Shown here: positions 1 to 10,241 of the stretch, in pieces
Numbering within the stretch: the first letter of the stretch is position 1
How the letters are laid out: every line of letters starts with the position of its first letter
Assembly: GCA_023701435.1 (NCBI GenBank)
Contig: JAMPXB010000004.1
Location: 181,302-245,301 of the forward strand
Length of the DNA stretch: 64,000 nt
From: Bacteriovoracaceae bacterium
Lineage (GTDB): Bacteria; Bdellovibrionota; Bacteriovoracia; Bacteriovoracales; Bacteriovoracaceae
Reading direction: 5' to 3'
Made by a program: the position numbers and the translations under genes
The notes under the pieces: generated by a model
What the model saw: only the letters and a program-made list of their open reading frames with translations
Told to the model about the DNA's origin: nothing
Database searches by the model: none

Positions 1-41
1 GTTAGATAAGGCGCTGGAAACTTATTTGAGGACATACTTAG

Positions 42-1157
42 GCCAATCTTCATCACCATAATGAATCCATTATTACCCTCAGTTACACGGGAGCAGATCA
101 GGCCACGAGCTGTTAAGTATCAAATCTGAGTCATCTGACTGAAACCATCCCGTGCTCTTGCACCGCCGGTGTTTACACAGGTGCTGCTGGTTTTAGCTAC
201 AGTGTGAGTACGGGAACGAGGTCCTCTAACATAGCAGATGTAGCACTAACGATCGCGGCAGCCGTCCCTTTTGTGACCTGGAAAACAGACAACCTTGCAT
301 TTGGATCATCATTAGCAGATCAAATTGAACTTCCACTTGAAAGTGGTCGCAATTATAACTTTGTCGTGGATTGGGGTGATGGCAGCACTGATACCATCAC
401 CGCCTGGAACGACCTAGCAACCTTACACACCTACGCCATAGCGGAGACCTATGATGTCTCCATCACTGGTGTTTTTGATAGCCTGTATTTTGCAGCTAGT
501 TCCGACCGTCCCAAAATTCTGGATGTAAAATCCTGGGGCAGTTATCAATGGGCTTCAATGGAAAATACTTTCGAACAATGTAGAAATCTCAATGTCTCCG
601 CCACCGATGCTCCCAACCTCACAAGAGTTACAAGTTTGGCACGCATGTTTTACAACGCCAGAAGTTTAAATGGTGATTTAATTAATTGGGACACATCTAA
701 TATCACTGACATGAGCTCTATGTTTTATTTTGCACAAGTCTTTAACCAGAACATTGGCAACTGGAATACGTCTAAAGTAACTAATCAACTGAGTTATATA
801 TTCTTTAAAGCTTTTGCTTTTAACCAACCTATCGGAAATTGGGATACGAGCAACGCCCTTACCATGGCAGCGATGTTTTGGGATGCAAGCGTATTTAATC
901 AGGACATCTCAAATTGGGATGTTTCTAACGTCACCCAAATGGAATATATGTTTCAAGATACAGACGCTTTCAATCAGCCACTGGGAAGCTAGAACACTTC
1001 CAACGTCATCTATATGACCAGCATGTTCGCAGATACAACCGTTTTCAATCAAGACCTAAGCAGCTGGACCTGGAGTGGAATCGGAAAACCGGTCCCCACC
1101 CATACTAATTTTGATACCAATGCAGCGGCATGGGTGCTGCCAAGGCCTACCTGGTAA
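42..1157 (+). pseudogene. Decayed BspA-type (DUF285) repeat surface protein
   Basis: One reading frame runs through this stretch with in-frame stops at 114-116 (TAA) and 990-992 (TAG). The conceptual protein begins with part of an Ig/cadherin-like repeat (YTGADQATSC, then NLSHLTETIPCSC), followed by a PKD-like stretch and about seven DUF285 repeats of the form FNQ-x-I-x-NWDTSNVTxMxxMF. These repeats are typical of BspA-like surface adhesins. At 990 the repeat pattern demands Trp (GNWNTSN elsewhere), so TGG has become TAG. The frame continues to a TAA at 1155-1157 and still codes repeat-like sequence, so decay is recent or the stop is a base error. The 5' end has no recognisable start or signal peptide and a TAG at 39-41, so the gene is also truncated upstream. 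Confidence 0.8.
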
Positions 1158-1217
1158 AGATCAGATAAAAGTTACAATCTCGTTTAAATTTTGACTTTCA
1201 AAACATATAAGCATGAG

Positions 1218-1709
1218 ATGAAAAAAACTTCCTTGACTCTCGCATTGCTTCTCACTGTTTTCACTCTAGAGGCCTATTCTGCTGTTCCCATGGCCTACCC
1301 CAAGTCACCGGACCCACAACTTACTCCGGGTTCACTTTGTGACCAACCTGATTCTTACCGCCATCCGGAACAGATCCCTTACTGCGAACGAGGAGTGAAC
1401 TCCTTTCTTAAAGAGGCGATCTTCATTGCTTATAGAAAAGAGCTGGGTTACCGCTTAAGTGGTGATCGCGAGACTTATAAAATAGATCATTTCATTCCCC
1501 TTTGTGCCGGCGGAAGTAATTACCAAAATAATTTGTGGCCACAACACGTTTCTATTTCCAAGATTACCGATGATCTGGAGTCCTTTGGATGTGAAAAGCT
1601 CAGTAAGGAGCAGATCACCCAAAAAGAGCTTATTGAACTGATCATACGGGCCAAGTTAAATCTTGAAGAGGCACCAAAGGTTCACAAGTATTTAAGGAAA
1701 TTAAGATAG
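1218..1709 (+). CDS. Secreted HNH-like nuclease
   Basis: The 163-residue product starts at ATG 1218 (MKKTSLTLALLL), which gives a clean signal peptide ending near AYSA; the frame is open further upstream but without a better start. The core DHFIPLCAGGSNYQNNLWP near residues 100-120 matches the beta-beta-alpha metal (HNH/ColE-like) nuclease pattern: DH, then P-L, a GG turn and N-x-x-N-LWP. Three or four Cys residues suggest periplasmic disulfides. The family role is DNA or RNA cleavage outside the cytoplasm; in a predator this could serve prey nucleic-acid digestion, which is inference. Stop is TAG, followed at once by a strong hairpin terminator. Confidence 0.7.
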   Translation: MKKTSLTLALLLTVFTLEAYSAVPMAYPKSPDPQLTPGSLCDQPDSYRHPEQIPYCERGVNSFLKEAIFIAYRKELGYRLSGDRETYKIDHFIPLCAGGSNYQNNLWPQHVSISKITDDLESFGCEKLSKEQITQKELIELIIRAKLNLEEAPKVHKYLRKLR

Positions 1710-1710
1710 A

Positions 1711-1738
1711 GAAGGCCCGTCAAGCGGGCCTTCTTCTT
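1711..1738. terminator. Bidirectional terminator between convergent genes
   Basis: A 9-bp GC-rich stem (GAAGGCCCG at 1711-1719 with CGGGCCTTC at 1725-1733) closes a 5-base loop and is followed by TTCTTTA. It sits between the secreted nuclease gene on the plus strand and the MscS-like gene on the minus strand. Confidence 0.85.
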
Positions 1739-2487
1739 TAATGACTTAATCGATCTTCTGAACTAATTTTTTCACCACTCTTCAACTCTTCCGAATGTGC
1801 TCGCCCCTTACTCAACCAATCACGAGTAAGATCAGAAGCTGCATGGCGACCGCCTAATCCAAACGCTAAACCAAAGGCCAGTGACAACGAGGCCACAAGA
1901 CCTGTGAATAGAATATTGATCAGGTTCGTTGCGATACCTAACTGACTAACAGCTGCGATTACCGCAAAACCCATAATTCCATAACGCGCTAACATGGCAG
2001 GCATATTGGGACTTCCGAAGCCCATTTTAGAAGTTGAGCTTTCTACCATTCCAGCAACGTAGCGTGATGCCCAACTGCCCATGACGAGGATTGCTACTGC
2101 GACGAGAATATTAGGGATGAACAGAATAATACTGTTAATGATACCTGAAATTTGAGCAATCCCCATGGAGATCGCTGCGGCCTGGACAAAAATCAGAAAG
2201 AGGAACCACTTCACAACTCCCCCTACCAAACTAGACAATTGTACCCTCTGACCACTCACCGTTCGAGGTAAGTAATCATTAATATGGGCCTTCTCGGCCA
2301 CAGCCTCTAATTTCACTTGCACGAGCAAGCGCTCAACCAATCCTCCGACGAATTTGGATATGAACCATCCCGCCACCAATATAATAAGCCCACCTAAAAA
2401 TGACGGAATGAAATTCGTGAATCGAGTAAATCCTGAATGCAGCCCGGACCATAATGTTCCGGTAGTCGTTGTTATTTGCTCAGGCAT
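1738..2487 (-). CDS. MscS-like membrane protein with conserved TM-helix repeats
   Basis: The 249-residue product has hydrophobic segments near residues 25-50, 85-110, 115-140 and 165-205. It resembles the conserved TM-helix repeat proteins related to small mechanosensitive channels (PF05552 type): GGLIILVAGWFISKFV, IPNILVAVAILVMGSWAS and a Gly/Ala-rich SLAFGLAFGLGGRHAA helix like the MscS pore helix. The large cytoplasmic MscS beta domain is absent; only a short charged tail follows. ATG 2487 is preceded by a good ribosome site (GGAGG). Likely an inner-membrane channel-like protein; the gating stimulus is not visible. Confidence 0.8.
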   Translation of the reverse strand: MPEQITTTTGTLWSGLHSGFTRFTNFIPSFLGGLIILVAGWFISKFVGGLVERLLVQVKLEAVAEKAHINDYLPRTVSGQRVQLSSLVGGVVKWFLFLIFVQAAAISMGIAQISGIINSIILFIPNILVAVAILVMGSWASRYVAGMVESSTSKMGFGSPNMPAMLARYGIMGFAVIAAVSQLGIATNLINILFTGLVASLSLAFGLAFGLGGRHAASDLTRDWLSKGRAHSEELKSGEKISSEDRLSH

Positions 2488-2592
2488 AACATCCTCCTAT
2501 AAAAGTTTGTCTTCTTGGGGAGATAGATGCATAGACCACTCCAACATCCTCGATAAATTTACTCTAAATTAAGATTTCTTTAAAAAGGACCG

Positions 2593-5500
2593 ATGAGTTC
2601 TGGAATGCTGGCATTTCAACGACTCTCCCTTTTTACCCTTCTCCTCGCCACAGCTTCCTGTGGCTTTGACGTCACATCTGTCGGCGGAAATGCTTTCAAA
2701 CTTTTTGGCTCTGTTCCCTCGCTCAAAGGCATTGTCTCAACCACGAAACCAAACAGCTCTTACGCTTACGCCTCAACTTGTACCGCCTACGTCGATTTAA
2801 TCCAATTAGACCAGGACGATCTGCCGATTTACCCGGCCATCGCCTCTACTCCTATCTCAAATGATGGAACATTTACCTTCACTTCGGAAGAAGATTTGTT
2901 GGGAGATAAAGTTGATCACATCCTGGAAGTCCGAACTGAAGGAACCTGTGATGCCGTTTTACAACGACCTGTTACTCACATTAAAAATCCCCAGAACATC
3001 ACTCCCTATACGACCGTTGTGACTTTTGCCAAGGACGCTGAACTTAGCAGGAAGCTCGTGGACATCTCCAAAACGGACATGGAAAAGCTCCTGCAAGAAA
3101 CGACCATTACCACGAATCATGAACAGGCCTATCAGGAACTCCTGAACCGCTCTTCAGAATTTAGCTCAGTCTTTGGTGATGTGCCTACTAAGCTCGCCAC
3201 ATCCGCTCCTATGGTCCAGCAGGCGCTCATGCCGACAACTACGATAAAAGAAGGGTCAGTTAATAATTTGCAGATCATCGCCAGTCACTGGAGTCCGGAT
3301 TATACCGTGGCGATTCAGTGGAAACTTGATGGTGCAAACATGGGCCAGGTTCCGCAGTGGAGTTATATTCCCAATGCCAACTCTCAAGGAACCCATCACT
3401 TGGAAGCGTATATTGGCGCTGATGATGGCTCAGGCAAGGTCGACACCACTAAGCCCTATCACTACTATTCAAAAGTTTTCACAATCACTAACGATGTGCT
3501 GCCATCTCCTCCGCAGCTTAATCTCGCAAACACTTTAGTAGCATCGACCAATGTGACCGTGGGTCTTTTAACTGGTCCAGGAATGATCAACTGCGAGAGC
3601 TTCAGCTCTCTTGCTGCCACCGTGAACGATTCCAGTGCGCCGATTTCTTTTATGCTCGACTGTCAGACTGCCAACGTTCAGGATCTCGCCCTTACACTGC
3701 CTGCCGGTGATGGAACGAAGACCATTCGTTTATGGGCCAGAGATGATGCTGGAGTGATTTCGGCCATGCCGAGCACGCTGACACTTATCTTGGACCAAAC
3801 GGCACCGCAACTTTCACTTACCGTGCCAATGGGAACTAAAAGAGGCGGTGAAACAGTAACGCTTCCACTGAGTGCTCTTGATGCCAGCAGTGTCACCCAA
3901 CTTAAACTTTATTATTCTGTAGATAACGGATCGACTTATACCCTGCTTTCTAATCTCACTGCAGGCGCCACTTCTTTTGCCTGGACTCTACCAGTAGTTA
4001 ATGCTGCCCAGGTTAAGTTAAAGCTTTCGGCGACTGATAGTTTGGGGAACGTCAGTGAAGTGATCTCTGATCCCTTTACCATCGACTCCACTGCTCCTGC
4101 TGTGCCTAGCTTAAGTTTAAGCTCAGGCTCTCCAACGAGTTCAATTGATCTGAATTTGAGTCTCGCAAGCTGCGCTGATTACCATCAAATTCATATCAGT
4201 GAGTCGGCCACTGCTCCCACATTAGAAGCACTCAATTGGCAGTCTTGCTCAACTTCTCTTTCCTACTCTCTGAGCTCTGCAGTTAGCGGCAACCGCACGG
4301 TCTACCTCCATGCCAGAGACGCCGCTGGAAACATTTCCAGCGCCAGCTCAGTGGTGGTAACACTCGATCAGTTAGCCCCAACCCTATCCTTCAACAGTTC
4401 TTTAAACGGGATCTATAAGGGTAATGAGGCCTTGAATGTGATCTGGTCGGCCAGTGATGATAACTTCGCCGCCACTCCGATTAAAATTGAGTACACAACT
4501 GATAATGGCTTTAGTTGGAATGTGATTATAGCCGCCACCGCCAATGATAACTCCGAGATTTGGACCTTGCCGGCCACTGACAACAGCGAGGTGAAATTAA
4601 GGCTTACTGCGACGGATCTCGCGGGAAATTCAACCAGTGTCATATCTCAAAATTTTGCCATTGAGACCTCGTTACCATCGGTTTTAAATTTTGCCGTTAA
4701 CAATAATTCCGGCGAGAGCTCCATCTTCGGAAACATTAATCTTGAAGCGAGCAGCACTATTTCTCATGTTACTCATTTTTGTATCAAGAATGCGACCACT
4801 ACCACTCCACTGCTCTCAGATTCGTGCTGGGTGGCGGTTAACTCTCCTCAGCCTGGGATCTCTCCCGGTCTTGCTATTAATTTTGCAGACTACAGTCAGA
4901 TGATTTCCTATACACCAGGGCCCACCAGTGTCAGTGCTTGGGTTAAGAGTGAAGCTGGAAACATTTCCACTGCCTCTACAGTCTATCTAGATGTGCTGGC
5001 GCCCAGTCCACCGGTGGTCTCAAGTATCCTGGTGGCCAATATCTCAAGCCCCTCTGATCCAGTGGTCACCTCGGAGAAAATCTTCAATGGTTCACAGTCG
5101 GCCTTTATTAAATGGAGGGTCACTTCTCAGACGGCGGCGACCATTACTATTTTTTACACCAATAACTCTGGCACCACCACTGTGGCCACGAACCTTGCCA
5201 ATGGTTCCAATAATGGCTGTACTATCAATGATTCAACGACGGCCGACGATCAGGCCACAGGTTGTTATGAACTGGCCAATGCTCCATCCGGTTATTTTAC
5301 TATCACTATCCGGGCCAGCGATGCGGCCGGTATCAGCTCCCAGAGCACGTCGTATCCATTAAACGCTTCCCGGATCAAGGTTCTGGCAGGTAATACAGAT
5401 TTAGGTCTCAACACCAGTGCCTTGAGTTCCATCCACCGAATTGCTTCCGCCTGGAGTGACGTCGGAAGTTTGGTGGTCACCACCAAGGGCCGAATCTTTT

Positions 5501-7374
5501 TGCGTGACCTGACTTTGGGTCTTGTCACTGTAGATCCTAAAGACGGTATTGTCAGACAAGTCATGCCCATCACTGGTTCATCAACTGGTGACGGTGGTCC
5601 GGTAAGTAGCGCCACTTTCAACTTTCCTCACAAAATTGCACTCGACTTTCAAGACCGCTTATTAATCTTTGATAAGACCAGGATTCGTCGGATCAACACC
5701 AATGTCAATCCCATGACGATTGAAACGATCATCGGGTCCAACCCCACCTCAACCGCCAATGGAATCAGTGCTGCAAACTTTCAGTTGAATGATCCGGTAT
5801 GGAGTGACAGCGGTCACAACGGCTCTAAGATGATGCCTTTTTTCGCTCTTCCTAACGGCGATATCTATTTTTCCAGTGGCAACGTCAACAATACCATCGC
5901 CTCCGGAGTGAGAATCTATCGCTATCAGGCTTCAGACGGAAAAGTTTATACCATCACCCCCTCCGGTGTCGGTCACTCTGAAGATCCAAGCGTAAACATT
6001 CAGACCAAATCGGTTTACGGCTTTGGGGTTACCTATGACCCCAACACTTCTGCCATAGGCCACATGCACCTTCGGATCACCCAGGCCTATGTAGGAGACG
6101 GTGGCGGCGCCCTGGTGAACCTTGATCCTCAAACCTATGTCTCCACTGCTCCTCACGCCATGAAAGCGGGCAGAAACGATTATCAGATCCAAGGCATGGA
6201 CGGAAAACTTTACGTCTACAATGCCCGTGACGGACGTCTGCAGCGCTTTGAACCGGGCACCGGCATCTGGACCACTCTGGTGGGTGGTGGAGCTAATGCC
6301 CTCTGCCCAGACAACACTCTGGCCACCAATTGTCAGTTTGCTGTCCACAAAGCAGCCGAGTTCTTTATCTCGGCCACAGGTCAGATCTATTTTGTCGATC
6401 GCTTCGGGATCGTGAGAGTCGTCCTGGCCGATAAAACTGTAAGACGTATCATGGGCCAGAGTAAAAATGCCGGAGATAATGGTCCCGCGACTGAGGCACG
6501 TTTAAACACCATTAACTGGCTTGATCAGGCGAATGATGGAACTATCTTTATAAGTGATGGTGTTGAAAATAAAATTCGAAAATTCACTATCGATGGCAAC
6601 ATCTCTGCACATGCCAATAGTGTGACCACGAATCAGGAGACAATGCATCTGAATCGTGCCACCAAGGAGATCTACTCTTTTAGTAGTTACGGCAGTATTT
6701 ATAAGCTGCCTTTTGCCACTCTTTCTTGGGCAAATGTGGGAACGACCACGCTTAATTATGATTCCAAAAACAATAACATCAGTGGACTATGGGGATTTGA
6801 TCAGAGTGATAATCTCCTCTACATGGTTCAACCCTCATGGAACCAGACCGATGGTTATCGCGACTTTAAACTGGCGAACTTTAAACTAAGCACCAGCACA
6901 CCGACCCTGCTCACTGGCTACAAGGGCACATCAGCGAGCTTTGCGGTTGATGGAACCCTGGCAGTGGATGCCGCCATTAGTACCGGTCAGGTCCGCGCTC
7001 AATACGACAGTTCAACAGTGCCGCATCGTTGGTTAATGCTCGCGATTAATACAAACCGAATTGTGGCCCTCAATAAGGACGGTATGAATAATGGTGAAAG
7101 TCTTCTGACCTTTCACACCTTGCCTCAGAACGCCTATTCGTTTGTTTACCGAAGAGCTGCTAATAATGATGAAATCATTGACTACTGTGGCGCTGATAAA
7201 AAACTCCACTCTTACAACATAACCACTGCCACTCCGACGGATTATCAGTGGCCAATTAATGCTTTGGCCTGCAGTGAGAAAACACTCAACTATAACAGCA
7301 GCAGAAACTCACTCATTTTTCCGGCGAGGATGAATAATCTCTCAACAGTCATTGAGTATCAGCTGGATAATTAA
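2593..7374 (+). CDS. Giant lipoprotein with Ig-like repeats and NHL-type propeller
   Basis: 1593 residues. The N-terminus has a lipoprotein-like signal ending LLATASC-G, so Cys about 23 is the probable lipid attachment site. A central region (about residues 290-920) holds repeated Ig-like/cadherin-like modules marked by recurrent (L/I)D-x-x-AP boundaries. The C-terminal third (about 930-1590) reads as a beta-propeller with NHL-like motifs, such as TGDGGPVSSATFNFPHKIAL near residue 993 and GDNGPATEARLN near 1290. Large proteins of this build are frequent in Bdellovibrionota and are presumed surface or periplasmic adhesion/scaffold proteins; no catalytic motif was seen. Its stop codon overlaps the end of the convergent barrel gene by 4 bases, leaving no room for a terminator. 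Confidence 0.8.
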   Translation: MSSGMLAFQRLSLFTLLLATASCGFDVTSVGGNAFKLFGSVPSLKGIVSTTKPNSSYAYASTCTAYVDLIQLDQDDLPIYPAIASTPISNDGTFTFTSEEDLLGDKVDHILEVRTEGTCDAVLQRPVTHIKNPQNITPYTTVVTFAKDAELSRKLVDISKTDMEKLLQETTITTNHEQAYQELLNRSSEFSSVFGDVPTKLATSAPMVQQALMPTTTIKEGSVNNLQIIASHWSPDYTVAIQWKLDGANMGQVPQWSYIPNANSQGTHHLEAYIGADDGSGKVDTTKPYHYYSKVFTITNDVLPSPPQLNLANTLVASTNVTVGLLTGPGMINCESFSSLAATVNDSSAPISFMLDCQTANVQDLALTLPAGDGTKTIRLWARDDAGVISAMPSTLTLILDQTAPQLSLTVPMGTKRGGETVTLPLSALDASSVTQLKLYYSVDNGSTYTLLSNLTAGATSFAWTLPVVNAAQVKLKLSATDSLGNVSEVISDPFTIDSTAPAVPSLSLSSGSPTSSIDLNLSLASCADYHQIHISESATAPTLEALNWQSCSTSLSYSLSSAVSGNRTVYLHARDAAGNISSASSVVVTLDQLAPTLSFNSSLNGIYKGNEALNVIWSASDDNFAATPIKIEYTTDNGFSWNVIIAATANDNSEIWTLPATDNSEVKLRLTATDLAGNSTSVISQNFAIETSLPSVLNFAVNNNSGESSIFGNINLEASSTISHVTHFCIKNATTTTPLLSDSCWVAVNSPQPGISPGLAINFADYSQMISYTPGPTSVSAWVKSEAGNISTASTVYLDVLAPSPPVVSSILVANISSPSDPVVTSEKIFNGSQSAFIKWRVTSQTAATITIFYTNNSGTTTVATNLANGSNNGCTINDSTTADDQATGCYELANAPSGYFTITIRASDAAGISSQSTSYPLNASRIKVLAGNTDLGLNTSALSSIHRIASAWSDVGSLVVTTKGRIFLRDLTLGLVTVDPKDGIVRQVMPITGSSTGDGGPVSSATFNFPHKIALDFQDRLLIFDKTRIRRINTNVNPMTIETIIGSNPTSTANGISAANFQLNDPVWSDSGHNGSKMMPFFALPNGDIYFSSGNVNNTIASGVRIYRYQASDGKVYTITPSGVGHSEDPSVNIQTKSVYGFGVTYDPNTSAIGHMHLRITQAYVGDGGGALVNLDPQTYVSTAPHAMKAGRNDYQIQGMDGKLYVYNARDGRLQRFEPGTGIWTTLVGGGANALCPDNTLATNCQFAVHKAAEFFISATGQIYFVDRFGIVRVVLADKTVRRIMGQSKNAGDNGPATEARLNTINWLDQANDGTIFISDGVENKIRKFTIDGNISAHANSVTTNQETMHLNRATKEIYSFSSYGSIYKLPFATLSWANVGTTTLNYDSKNNNISGLWGFDQSDNLLYMVQPSWNQTDGYRDFKLANFKLSTSTPTLLTGYKGTSASFAVDGTLAVDAAISTGQVRAQYDSSTVPHRWLMLAINTNRIVALNKDGMNNGESLLTFHTLPQNAYSFVYRRAANNDEIIDYCGADKKLHSYNITTATPTDYQWPINALACSEKTLNYNSSRNSLIFPARMNNLSTVIEYQLDN

Positions 7375-8423
7375 AAAGATAAAGAGAGAGACGTCACGAC
7401 AAGCCAATCCCATTCATTAAGTGATGATGAGCCTTGTGGAAAGATTTCATCCTTTGAATAAAATCCTCTCACTTCTGATCTCCACACAGTCTCTTTCGCT
7501 AGGACGCGATCATAATTAACGGAAGCACTAGCAACTTGAAAACCATTGGGTGTGCCCGTAGCGATATTCGATTGGTCACGATCTAAATAGTATTCTGCTC
7601 GATAGCCCACTTTTGAAACTTCATTTAATTTCTGCCCCAGAATTAAGGAAGTGGCATACCAAGAATTAACACCATCATTTTCCAGTTGGGCCTGAGTGCC
7701 AACATCGAAGGAACTTTGGAGCTTCCAGCGTTCATTAAGTTTCTTTTCAAAAATAAAGTTTTGGTAGGTACGAAAACGACTTCTGGGGGTTGTTACTTTT
7801 TCGTCCCCCAAAAAATTGTTATAGACGAAAGTCGAAGTGGCATCGAGAGTTCTCTGATACTTTATCCCCAGTGCCTTACTGGTATTATTTTCCTGAATAT
7901 TTTGCCAACCATTTATTATGTGCAGATGAAAGAGATCTTTTTTACTCGCCTGGTATTCAAACCTTACTCCCGAGGAATAATACGGAATGTTGTCGGCATT
8001 TAAGGATCTGCTGTAATTGGTGTTGTTCTTAGAGATGAAATTCTCAATCCCGATGTGACTAAAAAAGATGCCTGCTTCCAGCCACAATTTATCACTTAGT
8101 TTTATACCACCATAGGCCTCTTGAATGGTCTGCAGACTTTTGTTGTTTTCATAAGCATAATTTCGATCTACCGATGTGCCGTACTGCAAGGCCAGCCGTC
8201 CTCTTCGCTCATCTTCCTTTAACACGGCCTCCATATAGGCCAGATTGAGATTAAACTCATTGTGCTTGGCCGGTTGAGTCTGAAAAGTGGCCCTTTCACG
8301 ACTCGAGGGATTATTGGAGTCTAAGGCGTAGTAAGTATCAATGAATCCCCCAAAATTTACGGAGGAAATTGCTTCGGCGTGAATTGGTAAAGTTAAGAGA
8401 ACTCCTAGAAATATTGCTTTCAA
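7371..8423 (-). CDS. Outer-membrane beta-barrel (BBP2/OmpL-like porin)
   Basis: 350 residues with a signal peptide (MKAIFLGVLLTLPIHAEA) followed by alternating amphipathic strands and a C-terminal aromatic residue (SLSLSF), the usual outer-membrane targeting signature. The opening NFGGFIDTYYALDSN and LQYGTS are typical of the putative beta-barrel porin-2 family. The start at 8423 is TTG with no clear Shine-Dalgarno site, so translation may be weak or the start may differ. It is convergent with and overlaps the giant lipoprotein gene by 4 bases. Confidence 0.72.
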   Translation of the reverse strand: MKAIFLGVLLTLPIHAEAISSVNFGGFIDTYYALDSNNPSSRERATFQTQPAKHNEFNLNLAYMEAVLKEDERRGRLALQYGTSVDRNYAYENNKSLQTIQEAYGGIKLSDKLWLEAGIFFSHIGIENFISKNNTNYSRSLNADNIPYYSSGVRFEYQASKKDLFHLHIINGWQNIQENNTSKALGIKYQRTLDATSTFVYNNFLGDEKVTTPRSRFRTYQNFIFEKKLNERWKLQSSFDVGTQAQLENDGVNSWYATSLILGQKLNEVSKVGYRAEYYLDRDQSNIATGTPNGFQVASASVNYDRVLAKETVWRSEVRGFYSKDEIFPQGSSSLNEWDWLVVTSLSLSF

Positions 8424-8564
8424 CTTTTAATTTTACCCCACTTAAGTAGTTCTTATTTTATACATAGTTAAATTAATAAGCCATTGCACCGCGCGCCTTC
8501 TTAACCTCATTGAAACATGTCATATTTTTTTCAGCTTATAGAAACCTTAAAAAAGGAATTTCTT

Positions 8565-9650
8565 ATGGAAATCAATGCCGCAGTCACAGAAAGTTTGGCC
8601 GGAAAATTTATATTTCAGAAACTAGAACTCGATAGTCCAAAGACTGGCGAGATTAAAATAAAACTCGTTGCCACTGGTGTTTGTCATACCGATGCCGTTG
8701 CCAGGGACTTAGGCCTCACACCTTTTCCAGTGGTGCTGGGCCACGAAGGCGCTGGCATAGTTGAGGCCCTAGGCCCGGGAGTAACTGGGCTTAAAATTGG
8801 AGATCATGTGGTGATGTCCTTCGCTCATTGCGGTCACTGTGAAAATTGCCTTACCGGCCACCCGACTGTTTGCCGAACCTTCAACGATCTAAACTTTGGC
8901 GGCAAGATGGAAGATCAGACAAGTCGAATTCACCATTCCGGCAAAGACGTTTCTAATTTCTTTGGTCAGTCATCATTTAGTAACTACGCCATTGTCCACG
9001 AGAGAAATGCTGTCAAAGTGGATCAAGATGTGGACATTGCCTTACTCGGACCCTTGGGATGCGGAATTCAGACTGGCGCGGGGACAGTGTTAAACCGGTT
9101 AAAACCAGAATTTGCAACATCCATCGCTATTTACGGATGTGGTGCCGTGGGACTGAGTGCAATCATGGCCGCCAAGATTGCCAACTGTAAGCACATTATT
9201 GCCGTCGACGTTCATGATTCAAGACTAGAACTTGCCAAAGAATTAGGCGCAACTCACTCACTCAACGGTAAAAAGGTAGATGTTCTTCAAGAAATAAAGT
9301 CCATCACAGGTGGAGGAACCCATTATGCAGTTGAGACAACTGGTGCTCCGTCGGTTGTAAAACAGTGTCTCAACGCCTTAAGACCTCTCGGAACGACGGC
9401 GATTGTAGGTGTGACGCCAGAGATGAAAATTGACGTCCACAACGATCTCATGGCCGAAGGCAAATCCATGATTGGAGTCATTGAAGGAGATTCCGTGCCC
9501 CGTGTTTTTATCCCTCAACTCATCGACTACTTTAAGGCCGGCAAGTTTCCTTTTGATAAGTTAATAAAGTTCTATGACTTTAAAAACATCGAGCAAGCCT
9601 TTGAAGATTCCAAATCAGGCAAAACCATCAAACCCGTTCTCCGAATCTAA
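8565..9650 (+). CDS. Zn-dependent aryl-alcohol dehydrogenase (MDR family)
   Basis: 361 residues from ATG 8565, chosen because AGGA lies seven bases upstream; the open frame extends 16 codons further but without a start context. It is a medium-chain dehydrogenase: catalytic-zinc motif GVCHTDAVARD and GHEGAGIVE, structural-zinc cysteines in CGHCENCLTGHPTVC, and Rossmann motif GCGAVGLSA. The FFGQSSFSNYA and LLGPLGCGIQTGAG segments and the end FPFDKLIKFYDF closely follow XylB-type benzyl-alcohol dehydrogenases. Expected reaction: NAD(P)-linked oxidation of aromatic or allylic alcohols, or the reverse reduction of aldehydes. It stands alone, so the physiological substrate is unknown. Confidence 0.88.
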   Translation: MEINAAVTESLAGKFIFQKLELDSPKTGEIKIKLVATGVCHTDAVARDLGLTPFPVVLGHEGAGIVEALGPGVTGLKIGDHVVMSFAHCGHCENCLTGHPTVCRTFNDLNFGGKMEDQTSRIHHSGKDVSNFFGQSSFSNYAIVHERNAVKVDQDVDIALLGPLGCGIQTGAGTVLNRLKPEFATSIAIYGCGAVGLSAIMAAKIANCKHIIAVDVHDSRLELAKELGATHSLNGKKVDVLQEIKSITGGGTHYAVETTGAPSVVKQCLNALRPLGTTAIVGVTPEMKIDVHNDLMAEGKSMIGVIEGDSVPRVFIPQLIDYFKAGKFPFDKLIKFYDFKNIEQAFEDSKSGKTIKPVLRI

Positions 9651-9687
9651 ATGGTAGTCTAAATGGTAGCGTATACCTTTTTGCGCA
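9651..9687 (+). repeat. Dispersed 3'-end hairpin repeat, copy 1
   Basis: Starts one base after the dehydrogenase stop codon. A 12-base piece (TCTAAATGGTAG) is partly duplicated in tandem and then continues as GGTAGCGTATACC followed by TTTTTG. It belongs with the copies near 22393, 26558, 56152 and 56953. One arm is degenerate here (AAATGGT instead of AAAAGGT). Confidence 0.6.
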
Positions 9688-9694
9688 AGAGAGA

Positions 9695-9722
9695 AGGGGC
9701 CACTTCCATGGCCCCTCATTAT
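9695..9722. terminator. Bidirectional terminator
   Basis: Stem AGGGGCCA (9695-9702) pairs with TGGCCCCT (9709-9716) across a 6-base loop and is followed by CATTATTTATTTTA. It separates the convergent dehydrogenase and the minus-strand secreted protein gene. Confidence 0.8.
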
Positions 9723-10157
9723 TTATTTTATTTTCAGCTTATAATTAGCATGCCCTTTCCTAACTTCCGAATGACATGAATCATGTGCATATTCGTAATC
9801 GGCAGACACTTCTAGATATTCCACCAGTCCGTCATTATCTGTTTTGCCTTTAAGATTTAGAACTACCGTTGAGCCTGACTCACAGCCACCTTCCCAGCTG
9901 TCCAAATAAAGATGGGACGCTCTGAAAGAAAAACCATTTTCATTTCTACGGGCCAGATAATTTAGCGGCAGAGCTCTAGGAAAAACATTCCCCGATTCAA
10001 CAATAGAAAGAATACTTGTCTCAAGATTCACTTCCATTTTCTCAAAGCAAATTTCCTGAGGTAGTTCTGACCAGTTGTCTTCTGGTTCATAACAAACCGG
10101 TGAGGCCAGAGCGATGGTTGAGAGGCAAAACAGAGTGAGAGTTAATAAAGCTTTCAT
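9723..10157 (-). CDS. Small secreted protein of unknown function
   Basis: 144 residues with a signal peptide (MKALLTLTLFCLSTIALAS). The mature part has five Cys residues (CYEPEDNW, ICFEK, GGCESGS, HDSCHSE plus one in the signal), suggesting periplasmic disulfides, and a beta-rich pattern with a basic C-terminus. ATG 10157 follows AAAGGAGT. I do not recognise a family. It is a single gene between a terminator and the start of an unrelated convergent unit. Confidence 0.7.
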   Translation of the reverse strand: MKALLTLTLFCLSTIALASPVCYEPEDNWSELPQEICFEKMEVNLETSILSIVESGNVFPRALPLNYLARRNENGFSFRASHLYLDSWEGGCESGSTVVLNLKGKTDNDGLVEYLEVSADYEYAHDSCHSEVRKGHANYKLKIK

Positions 10158-10241
10158 GAGTACTCCTTTAAAAAGTGTGTGCCCATGATTAACAAATTAA
10201 ACTCACTTGTGTGCCAAGAACTGGTTAAGAAATTATTTGGT

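Noticed and set aside
3678..6348. Long minus-strand frames inside the giant lipoprotein gene
   Set aside because: They are shadows of the coding frame with no ribosome sites and low-complexity composition.
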